From the NCBI GenBank assembly GCA_023807065.1, contig JAJJLU010000086.1, forward strand, positions 1 through 16,289: a stretch of DNA of 16,289 bases, read 5' to 3'. Below, piece by piece: positions 1 to 8,651 of the stretch. The DNA is from Isotricha intestinalis (taxonomy: Eukaryota > Ciliophora > Litostomatea > Vestibuliferida > Isotrichidae). The position numbers and the translations under genes were made by a program. The notes under the pieces are model-generated. The model searched no databases. It had not been told where the DNA came from and saw only the letters and a program-made list of their open reading frames with translations. Position 1 is the first letter of the stretch; every line of letters begins with the position of its first letter.

Positions 1-22
1 TCCCCAATCCCCAATCCCCAAT
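1..22. repeat. Left telomere, (CCCCAAT)n
   Basis: After a leading T the sequence is three perfect copies of CCCCAAT, running straight into A+T-rich DNA. The C-rich strand reads 5' to 3' into the molecule, as expected at a left chromosome end, and the mirror-image G-rich repeat closes the other end. Known: ciliate macronuclear chromosomes carry short C4A2- or C4A4-type telomeres; the C4A2T variant is, from memory, that of rumen entodiniomorphs. The array is probably longer in the cell and trimmed in the assembly. Confidence 0.95.
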
Positions 23-985
23 TTTTTCAAGAAAAAAAACAATAACATAAATTATTTAAATTAAATAAATCTTCTTTAATTAATTTTTAATTTTTACTTT
101 TTATAATTCATTCACTTTTTCTAAACATATTTTTCTCTAATTGGATATGTTTTAACCTATTAATTTTTTAATTTGTTAATTTCATTTTCAAAAAATAGAA
201 AGTTTTCATTCTCTAACTATTCTAAAAAGCACCATCCAACACTTTTCAAAAAAATTTTGGAATTAATTCCAATTTATTATTTTTCATAAAAAATTAATAG
301 TATTAAATGCATTTATTTATTTACATATTTTTAAAATTCTTTGTTCAATATTTAAATAAATAATGTCAATCATTTGATTTAATTTTAATGATAAAAATAC
401 ATTTTTTTAATTAAATAAATAATTATTTGGATAATATAAAGACATTAATTTAATTAAATAAATTAATTGATAATTATTAAATAAACAGTTATAAAATTTT
501 ACAAATGTATATATGAAATTTAAATTCAAATATTAAAATTCCTTAAGTAAATTAATAATAGGAAACTCAATATTAAACATTTACATTAATAAAAAGATAT
601 ATATTTTTAAATCATCTTCTATTAGGATAAACAGTTTAGAAAAACAACAGAAATAGAAAGAAAAACTATTTAATCAAAATTTAGAATATGGAAAAAAATT
701 TTAAAGCTTTGACTCAAAATTATTTACAAAATATGATGATATAATATTATCTTAATTAATTCATAAAACAATAATTAAATGAAGTTTTCATTAAATAATT
801 GTTGAATCTATTAATAATTATTTTCTAATATATATATTTAATTTTAAAGTGGATTAGAATTAGTTTAAAAAAAATAAAGATTGATTTTTTTTATTTTCTT
901 TTTTAATATTGAATAATGAAAAAAAATAAATTACATTAAAATTAAATATATATATTGATTTTATTTTTTTTTTTCCTTTTATTAT
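23..985. other. Left subtelomeric non-coding DNA
   Basis: Almost pure A+T with frequent stops in all six frames. It contains many short runs such as ttaaataaat and aattaatt. I see no ORF, tRNA box, tandem array or mobile element in it. It may hold the 3' flank of the small minus-strand ORF that follows. Judged non-coding from composition and stop density only. Confidence 0.6.
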
Positions 986-1081
986 TTAAAAGAGTTCAGA
1001 AAATATTTTAATTTTTTGGGGTTCACATTGGATCTTTCGACTGATGAAATAATGTTCATTTTGCCTATTAAATAACTCTTT

Positions 1082-1315
1082 TCATATTTTTAATTTTGAA
1101 TTATAATTAGAATTAAATCCTTCATCCTCATTTTCATAATAAAATAAATCAAAAATTTCATTCTGAGTTTCAACTCCTTTTTTATTTTCCTCCATTTTTT
1201 CTTCTACAATTTGATTTTCTTGAATATCTAAGTTAAAGAATAATAAAGACAAAGAACTTAAAGTTGTTATTTGATTATTGATTGATGAATTTTCGTTTTT
1301 ATTTTTATCTGACAT
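1082..1315 (-). CDS. Doubtful small acidic hypothetical protein (77 aa)
   Basis: A minus-strand frame from ATG to TGA encodes 77 residues. The product is polar and acidic: a Ser/Asn-rich N-terminus, a short hydrophobic stretch near residues 19-28 (LSSLSLLFFN), then Glu/Asn-rich sequence. I recognise no domain. For it: the composition resembles that of the real proteins in the window, it opens with a proper ATG, and an in-frame stop lies just upstream. Against it: it is the only ORF here ending in TGA, all secure genes ending in TAA, and it sits alone in 2.7 kb of otherwise non-coding DNA. Past the TGA the same frame stays open for 31 more codons to a TAA at 986-988, through a patch of higher GC. 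It could be a real small gene, a remnant of a larger one, or chance. Confidence 0.35.
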   Translation of the reverse strand: MSDKNKNENSSINNQITTLSSLSLLFFNLDIQENQIVEEKMEENKKGVETQNEIFDLFYYENEDEGFNSNYNSKLKI

Positions 1316-2721
1316 AAATTTAATTTATATGAAAATTAATGATATTAATATTATATTATTTTATTCTTCTTCACAGAATCATACAATAAATTCTTTAAAT
1401 ATACTTGATTCAATTATATTTCGAAATTTAATTGGATATTGTATTTTAGGAAATTAAACATAAATAAATGAATTTAAGATAAAAATAAAAGATTAATGTT
1501 CAGAAAAATCTATAAATCCAACAAATACAAACATTTAATTTTAATAATTACAAAAATTAAAATTAATTTTTTTATTTTATGCATATTAATATATATGAAG
1601 ATTTACAAAAATTTTTTGTTCAAAAATTCAACTACTTTAATATCTTTAACTCTTGAAAATATAACTTGTTGAATATTTAGATAATATAAATGATTAAATA
1701 AAAAAAAAAAAACTATAAATGTCTAAAATCCAAATTATAATTCTATAATTAAAGCATTATTAAAAAGAAATACACATATTCATTTTTGTTTTATATCTTT
1801 AATAATAATCATAATAATTTAGTATAAACCGTTAAATATTTAAAGATAATATTTTAACTAATATAAAAAAATAATTCAAATTAAGATATCAGTCTATTCA
1901 TTGATTATTTAAATTATTTTGATAAATTTAATTGTTATCATGATAAAAAAGAATCTTCTTTTTTTAATTTATTTAAAATTAATAATGGGTAATATTTTTT
2001 TAATATTTTTATGTTATACTCACTAAAATTTATATTATAATTTATATTTTTTAATTACATTTTTTTCATTTATTAAATTATTTGTTTTATCACTTTTTTT
2101 TTAAATCTTTTTAATAAAGCTAATTTATTTATAATAATTAAAATTACATGAATTAAGTAATTTTTGTAATTTATTTATTTTTTCTTTTTTGTCAGAAATA
2201 ATTATAGATAATTTAACTTTTTAAGTTATTAACAAAATTTTAAATATGAATATTCTCCAAAGTATTAATTATCAGAACTTTTATCATATTTATAATCCAA
2301 CATTTTTCATCTTTATTACTTAAAATTATTCATATTTGAATTATATATACTTTTCTTTGTTAAACCATTTTCTTTCAGAAAGTATTCTTTCAATTTCTAC
2401 TTTTTTTTCAAATCATCTTATTAATAATTTACTTGATTTTTTTCCTTTTTAAGCTAAGAATACTTCTTCTATTAAAAAAATATCTGAATTGTCTCATATA
2501 TATTATATATTTTTTATTTCATTTTTTCTGTTACATTCAGAAAAATGACAATCAAATTATGAAAAATTTCTTTTTGTTTTTTTAGATTCAAAGAATATAT
2601 TTAAGATATAAAAAGTTTAAAAAATTAAAAATAAATTAATATTTTAAAAACTTATATAATGGAAATAATATTTTTAAACTGAAATAAAGTATAAAAAAAT
2701 TAAAAATAAAAAGCCATAAAA
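1316..2721. other. Long non-coding stretch upstream of the type I membrane protein gene
   Basis: About 1.4 kb of A+T-rich DNA with no ORF of useful length. It should contain the promoter and 5' leader of the plus-strand gene starting at 2722; the last 100 bases are A-rich up to the ATG, as before the other genes. Between about 2340 and 2500 the minus strand has short coding-like patches broken by TAA and TGA, but two frames look equally open, so I do not call a pseudogene. No tRNA, repeat array or mobile element is visible. Confidence 0.55.
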
Positions 2722-5700
2722 ATGTATTTCAAAAAATTTTTCCTCTTAACAATTATTATTATTTCAATTGAAACTCAAGACTCAGAAAACATAGATAATA
2801 AAGATTTTATAATAAAACAAATAGAAAAAGATAAAACACATAATTACAAATTAAATTTTAATGATAAACAATTAAAAGATAAAATTTTAGAAATAAATTT
2901 AGATGTTTTTTCAGGAAATGCATATATGAATTTAGAACTTAACAACAAACAAATATTTCAAATTTCGAAAAGCATTTTTGATAACAATGAAATATATAAA
3001 ATAGAATTGCTCCAAATGGAAGCATTTGATAATACTTTATCAATAATAATTAATTCAAAAGAAAATTCATATTATTCATTATCATATAGATTTATCAACA
3101 AAGACATTGCAACAAAAATAAATGAAAATTATTTATTAATGCATTATATAGATAGAGTAGGAAATGAAAGAAAATTTGATTTGCAACATAAAAATTTTAA
3201 ATTGAGTGATTTTTATTTAGTAATTTTTATGCCAATAAATTGTCAAATTGAAGTTTCTAGACAAACAACTCCGTTGATTCAAGGTGTAAATGGAGAATAT
3301 ATAGAATACATAAATAAAAATGATGATGATTTTAAAAAAGAAAATTTAATATATATAGTTAAACAAATGTCGAATAATAAAAAATGTTATTTTTACGTTG
3401 GAGGTTCTGAAGTAAATAATAATAATCCTTTTATTTTAAGAGAACAAATTTCTTTTCCTATTTTATTTACTATCAATTCTTTATATCAAAGTTTCATTTA
3501 TCCTTTGGCATATTTTGATACAAATGTTAATATTAAACTTACAATGTATTTTGAATCTTCTTTTACAATATCAATATTTATAAAGGATAAACAAATAATT
3601 AGTGATAATATAATTGGTACTTCAGGATTTTTCCAAATAAAAAAAGATGATTTAAAAGATTGTGGAATATATTGTGATATTAAAATTTATTTACATTCAA
3701 ATAAAGATGAAATTAATTATATTCCAATTGAAATTTCCTTCAACACAAATAGAAAAAATCCTTCAATTTTAAAAAAAGGAGTATTTAGAGGAAATATTAT
3801 TAATTCAAATGATATTGCATATTTTGGTATTCCAATTCAACAAAACGAAGAAGGAGAAATAATAATAAATAACAAAAGAGGTAATGGAGTATTATTTGGA
3901 AAAACAATTAAAATTGATGAAAATAGTAATTCTTGGGAAGAATTAATTTCACTACCTAATGAAGATGATATTTTAGAAAATTTAAAATATGATGATATTA
4001 ATCATATTTTAAAATTTAATAAATCAAATACAAATTTTTGTGATGATGAAGGTTGTCTTTTATTAGTTGGTGTGAAAAATACTGATAAATATAATAATAA
4101 CAATTTGAATTTTGAATTTAATATTTTTGCTAGAGTTTATGATTTAAATAAAAAAATGGAAAATACTATTATTATTCCTCCAAATGAATTTATTAAGGGA
4201 AGTTTAAGTCAAGATAAAAATTATTATAATTCTTATCAATTTATTTTTGATAATGATTTAATTGAAGAAATTGATATTGAATTCCAAAGTTTGACTTGTT
4301 ATATGATGATTAATGATAAAGATGCATTTCCAACAGGCAATATTTATTCATTAAAAATTAATAGTGGATTTAATCAATTATTAAAAATTACTAAAGATAC
4401 AATAACCCTATTAAAACAAAAAATCAATTTATCAAATGGTTTTTTAATATTATTTGTAGGGACCTCAATTTTTGAACAAATAAATAAAGATAATAAATCT
4501 TCACCATATTATTTTAGAGTTCGTCCACTTTATAAAAATACAATTAACATTATAGAAATTAATTCAGATACTGAAACTTTTTGTTCAATAAAAGAAAATT
4601 CAAATTGTAATTTTAAATTCTCATTATTTAATTATGATAGTTACAATCCATTTTTTTCTTATATAATTTCAGAGATTCCTTCAAAATTAAAAATCTATTA
4701 TAAATTTGTAGATATTAAACAATTTGATTCTTGTTCAACAAGTTCTTGTTATGAAAAATTTTTACCAAAAGAAGGAAAAGAAAATGTAAAAATTGCAGAA
4801 AAAAATTATATTTTTGAAGAAAAAATCGATAAACAAAATTATATTTTAATATCAGTTATTTCTCCTATTAAAAATAATATAACTATATATACATTAATGA
4901 ATAATTTTTCTTTAAATAGGAAACCATCTTTTTGTTCAGTTCAATTATTATATTTAAAAACTGGTTCTACTTTTACTATTAAAGTGGATAATTATGATTA
5001 TAATTTAAAAATAACTGGAATTGAAAATGAAGCTGTAGTAAATTTGGAAGGAGAAAAATCTAAAATTATAGGTTCAAGTTCTTATTTAATTAATAAAAAT
5101 AATAAAGGAAAACAAATAGAAATAAAAAATAATTTAAATAATATATTTTTAGGGTATATATATTTAACAATTAAATATAACGATAAAATTATAAATGAAG
5201 CAAAACCTGGTTATATGAAATCTCTTTTATATAATGATTTCCCAATTGGTTATTATACAAATCTTTTTTCTAATAATGGATATATTATAAATTTTAATAT
5301 AAATGGAACAGACAGAGATGAATTTATTATTAATTCATATTTAATTAATTCTGAAATTTTAGTAAAATTAAGGAATAATGAAAACATTGATATATCAAAG
5401 AATAAAATTAAAGGATTTGCTGATAAATATAATAATAATGGTAAAGTTTTTATAACATCAAAAGATATTTCAAACCATAATTCACAATATATTTATACAA
5501 TAATTGATAAAGCTCCTAATAACAATAAAAAATATGATAAAATTGACAATTTATTTTTTGTCAGTTCATTAGATAACACAGATATAATTCCACCACAAAA
5601 AATTTACATAAATGGATATTTGGAACCAAAAAAAGATGTTTTCTTTAGATTAAAAAAAGAAAATGAATCACAACAAAAGATGATTATAGAATTATCGATA

Positions 5701-6528
5701 AATAGTTCTTTTGTGAATTTTTCTACATTAGAATATCCTTTAAATAAAAAAATTAAAGAAATCAAAAATGAAAAATTTGATAAAAATGGTAAAAAAATTA
5801 TTACAATTAACATGCAAAATCATGATTCAATATTATTACATTTTTCTCAAATTAACAATTATAATTTAAATGATAATAATATTGGAACTAGATTTATATT
5901 TAAGTATGAAACGGGTCTTTCAAATTTAGCACCTTCAAATTTTAAATTAAAAGATGATAAAGTTACAATAAAAAAAATGGATAAAAAGAAAAGAACCATA
6001 ACAATAAGCTTTAAACCTATATATAATGAAAATAATATTATTCCTGCAATTTATATAATTAAAGCATATAATTATTCAAATATTGTAAATTCAATTGGAA
6101 ATTCAATTGCTTTAATTGAAGAAGATATTATGATGTCAAAGGAATATGAATCCGATGAAAAACAATCAGAAATTGAAATGGAAATTACTTTAAAAAATAT
6201 TACCACAGTATTGTTTGTTACTGGTAAAGTTAAGAATTATAATGAATTATTTGGTTATCAAAATTTAATAAATCCATTTAATGAACCTTTAAATATAACA
6301 GATAACGGAAATAAAGATAATAATAAAAAAGATGATAATACTTTGATTATTGTTGTTGTTTCTATTTTTGTTATTTTTATCTGTATTGTTATTATTGTTT
6401 ATATAAAAGTAAAAAAAAATAAAGATAATGTTTTGGAAACTATTAAATTTTTAAGTATGAGAGTTAGTGATACTGATGATAAAGAAGAAGTTCTTATTCA
6501 TGATGATAAGATTAATGAATTACAATAA
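2722..6528 (+). CDS. Large type I membrane protein with repeated beta-rich ectodomain (1268 aa)
   Basis: Predicted single-pass secretory-pathway protein. Seen: a signal peptide at residues 1-19 (two Lys, then FFLLTIIIISI), about 1,185 residues of ectodomain, a transmembrane helix at about 1207-1228, a basic stop-transfer stretch (KVKKNK), and an acidic tail of about 40 residues. The ectodomain is Asn-rich and looks repetitive. Strand-like segments containing a Gly (near residues 355, 490 and 960; GVFRGNI, FIKGSLS, YINGYLE) start units that include closely spaced Cys pairs (near 314/318, 439/444, 621/628, 670/675) followed by hydrophobic strands such as CLLLVGV. Inference: these are divergent beta-sandwich repeats of the pre-peptidase C-terminal (PPC)-like type common in large ciliate membrane proteins. 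No enzyme motif is visible. It may be a surface or vesicle adhesion protein or receptor, but the function is unknown. The start is the first ATG before the signal peptide, and the stop is TAA. Confidence 0.93.
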   Translation: MYFKKFFLLTIIIISIETQDSENIDNKDFIIKQIEKDKTHNYKLNFNDKQLKDKILEINLDVFSGNAYMNLELNNKQIFQISKSIFDNNEIYKIELLQMEAFDNTLSIIINSKENSYYSLSYRFINKDIATKINENYLLMHYIDRVGNERKFDLQHKNFKLSDFYLVIFMPINCQIEVSRQTTPLIQGVNGEYIEYINKNDDDFKKENLIYIVKQMSNNKKCYFYVGGSEVNNNNPFILREQISFPILFTINSLYQSFIYPLAYFDTNVNIKLTMYFESSFTISIFIKDKQIISDNIIGTSGFFQIKKDDLKDCGIYCDIKIYLHSNKDEINYIPIEISFNTNRKNPSILKKGVFRGNIINSNDIAYFGIPIQQNEEGEIIINNKRGNGVLFGKTIKIDENSNSWEELISLPNEDDILENLKYDDINHILKFNKSNTNFCDDEGCLLLVGVKNTDKYNNNNLNFEFNIFARVYDLNKKMENTIIIPPNEFIKGSLSQDKNYYNSYQFIFDNDLIEEIDIEFQSLTCYMMINDKDAFPTGNIYSLKINSGFNQLLKITKDTITLLKQKINLSNGFLILFVGTSIFEQINKDNKSSPYYFRVRPLYKNTINIIEINSDTETFCSIKENSNCNFKFSLFNYDSYNPFFSYIISEIPSKLKIYYKFVDIKQFDSCSTSSCYEKFLPKEGKENVKIAEKNYIFEEKIDKQNYILISVISPIKNNITIYTLMNNFSLNRKPSFCSVQLLYLKTGSTFTIKVDNYDYNLKITGIENEAVVNLEGEKSKIIGSSSYLINKNNKGKQIEIKNNLNNIFLGYIYLTIKYNDKIINEAKPGYMKSLLYNDFPIGYYTNLFSNNGYIINFNINGTDRDEFIINSYLINSEILVKLRNNENIDISKNKIKGFADKYNNNGKVFITSKDISNHNSQYIYTIIDKAPNNNKKYDKIDNLFFVSSLDNTDIIPPQKIYINGYLEPKKDVFFRLKKENESQQKMIIELSINSSFVNFSTLEYPLNKKIKEIKNEKFDKNGKKIITINMQNHDSILLHFSQINNYNLNDNNIGTRFIFKYETGLSNLAPSNFKLKDDKVTIKKMDKKKRTITISFKPIYNENNIIPAIYIIKAYNYSNIVNSIGNSIALIEEDIMMSKEYESDEKQSEIEMEITLKNITTVLFVTGKVKNYNELFGYQNLINPFNEPLNITDNGNKDNNKKDDNTLIIVVVSIFVIFICIVIIVYIKVKKNKDNVLETIKFLSMRVSDTDDKEEVLIHDDKINELQ

Positions 6529-7142
6529 ATTTATTTAATAAAATAATAAAAAATACATTGTGTTTCATTTTTCGTTTAGTTAATTTATTTTTATTAAATT
6601 TTAGATATATAATTTTTGAAAATTTATAGCTTTGTTTTAATATTTATATCAAATCTAAATTCATTTCCCATTTTTTTGTTTCTTTGAAAAAAAATTCTTT
6701 TTTTAATTTCCTTGTATTTAATGGAAAAATAAGTAAAAAAATTTTTGATTATTATTTTCATTACATAAGAACTAATTATAACCTAAAACTTTAATTATTT
6801 CATTAAATAAATCTTATATTTCATTCAAAATTATACTTAATTACTATTTATTATAAAAATTGATTGCTTTTTCAAATGAAATTTTTTTTATATTTTTTTT
6901 ATTTTATTCAATTTATAACTAATTGAATTTGGATATTTAAATATAAATTTGAAAATTGTACAAGAATTGTAATATATAAATTATAATTTTTTTTGATATT
7001 CTTTTCAAATTTGTTTTAACTTTTTAAATCAGAAATATCATATTTTAAAATTCATTTATTGAAAGAATATTCATAAAACATAAAAAACTTTGTAGTATTT
7101 ATTAAAAAAGTTATAAATTTCATTTAATTTGAAAAATTTAAA
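6529..7142. other. Intergenic region between two plus-strand genes
   Basis: 614 bases of A+T-rich DNA. It must carry the 3' end of the type I membrane protein gene (AATAAA-like strings overlap and follow its stop, though these are common by chance here) and the promoter of the EF-hand gene. T-runs dominate the middle, and an A-rich leader precedes the ATG at 7143. I see no ORF or structured RNA. Confidence 0.6.
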
Positions 7143-8588
7143 ATGAGTGTTACAATTCCAATATTAAATTCTTTTGGAAATATTTTATTAGGATTAAGTG
7201 AAGATGAAAGATTAATTGATATTGCAAGAGAACTATTATGTCAAGATTTAAATTATGATCCTTTAGCATTATTTAATTATATTTCAGGTAAAAAAAATTA
7301 TTCTGATAATTTTTTAACTTATGAAGATTTTGATAATTTTATTAATAATGATTTAAGAATAAATAATCAAGATTCTCAAAAATTATTTCAATTATATGAT
7401 TCAAAAAGAGATAATATTTTAACATATGATGAATTTATTAATATTTTTAATCCTATCTCAAATTTACAATTAAAGAGATTTTTATATAATAGAATAGGAG
7501 TAAATACAGATATTAAATTTTTAGATAATACAACATTATTACTTTTAAATAATTTATTTATTAAAGAATTTCAATTAATAGAAAATATAAAAACTAGAAT
7601 TAAATTAAGAATTGGTGAATTTGATTGTAAAAAAATTTTTAATACTATTACTGAAAATCAAAATGAAATTAATAAGGAAAATTTAAATAATTTTTTATTA
7701 AAATGTAATTTAATATATTTTGAAGAAGAAGATTTAAATGCAGTTTTAAGAAGATTAGATATTAACAGAGATGATAAAATTACTTTTGAAGATTTTAATA
7801 TTATGTTTAATATTGGAAATGATTATATGTTTAATTTATTAAATCCAATAAGAAATTATTCAACTGGATTAAAAATAAGACAATTGAATAAAGAAAATGA
7901 AGATTCAAATTTATTTAAAAAATTAATTCAAAAATATTTTAAAGAATTTATGTCTGCAGAAGATTATATTGAAAAGGCAAAAATAGATTTAATTTTAAGA
8001 GCTGATTTTAATATTAATGATGCTTTTTTATTATTTACTTTAAACAAAGGAAAAAATATAACTAATGAAAATTTAATAAATTATTTTAAAACAATTTTTA
8101 AACCAATTTCAAATATAGTAATCAATGAAAATGATATAAAATTGTTAATGAAAAGAGGAGATTTAATGCATAATAATTTTATTGACGAAGGAAATTTTTT
8201 TGATTTAATAATTCCTTTTGAAAAAGAATATAGACAAATAATTGAAAAAAAAATAAACGCAAATAACAATAAATTTCCTTATTTTAATGAAGGTACTTTA
8301 ATTTATTTAAATAGAGTTCTTGAATGTATAATTGAACATGAAAGGACAAAAAATAATATAAGATATACTTTAAGTAGTTATTTAAATGATATCAAAAGTT
8401 TATTTATAAAATATTCAAATGATAAAGGAGAACTTACAGTTGATGATTTATTAAAATTATTTAAAGAAATTGAAGTTGATTCAACTTATGAAAAATTATT
8501 TAATTTAGTTTTTATTCATTTAGATAGAAATAGAACAGGAACAATTGAGGAATTTGAATTTATGGATGAATTTAATTATATTATTTAA
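7143..8588 (+). CDS. Multi-EF-hand calcium-binding protein (481 aa)
   Basis: Probable soluble calcium sensor or buffer: no signal peptide or membrane helix is visible. Clear EF-hand loops: residues 86-97 (Asp at position 1, Asp at 5, Glu at 12, but Lys at 3), 206-217 (D-I-N-R-D-D-K-I-T-F-E-D, near canonical with Asp at 12), and 461-472 (D-R-N-R-T-G-T-I-E-E-F-E, canonical). Degenerate loops that have lost ligands appear near 55-66, 170-181, 300-311, 340-351 and 424-435, suggesting about eight EF-hands in four pairs. The run RADFNINDAFLLF at 286-298 and the later E..RTKNNIRYTLSSY segment at 400-413 fit a layout I recall from ciliate multi-EF-hand proteins, in which an Asp-Ala-Phe motif precedes each pair. 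Only two or three sites probably bind calcium. It converges with the minus-strand coiled-coil gene, with 63 bases between the stops. No target can be named. Confidence 0.92.
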   Translation: MSVTIPILNSFGNILLGLSEDERLIDIARELLCQDLNYDPLALFNYISGKKNYSDNFLTYEDFDNFINNDLRINNQDSQKLFQLYDSKRDNILTYDEFINIFNPISNLQLKRFLYNRIGVNTDIKFLDNTTLLLLNNLFIKEFQLIENIKTRIKLRIGEFDCKKIFNTITENQNEINKENLNNFLLKCNLIYFEEEDLNAVLRRLDINRDDKITFEDFNIMFNIGNDYMFNLLNPIRNYSTGLKIRQLNKENEDSNLFKKLIQKYFKEFMSAEDYIEKAKIDLILRADFNINDAFLLFTLNKGKNITNENLINYFKTIFKPISNIVINENDIKLLMKRGDLMHNNFIDEGNFFDLIIPFEKEYRQIIEKKINANNNKFPYFNEGTLIYLNRVLECIIEHERTKNNIRYTLSSYLNDIKSLFIKYSNDKGELTVDDLLKLFKEIEVDSTYEKLFNLVFIHLDRNRTGTIEEFEFMDEFNYII

Positions 8589-8651
8589 AATATTTAAATA
8601 TATTTTTAAATAAATGTTAAAAATATTTTATAAAAAAAATATTAAATTTGT

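Noticed and set aside
1032..1170. Box C/D snoRNA-like signal (TGATGA near 1041 and CTGA near 1163)
   Set aside because: The boxes are about 120 bases apart, no terminal stem is evident, and a doubtful ORF overlaps; the match is too weak.
1082..1315. TGA read as Trp in this genome
   Set aside because: Trp is encoded by TGG throughout the intact genes, and no intact gene has an internal TGA.
5604..5813. 69-residue minus-strand ORF inside the type I membrane protein gene
   Set aside because: Antisense shadow of a long, convincing gene, with no independent support.
8081..8269. 62-residue minus-strand ORF inside the EF-hand gene
   Set aside because: Antisense shadow of the EF-hand coding sequence.
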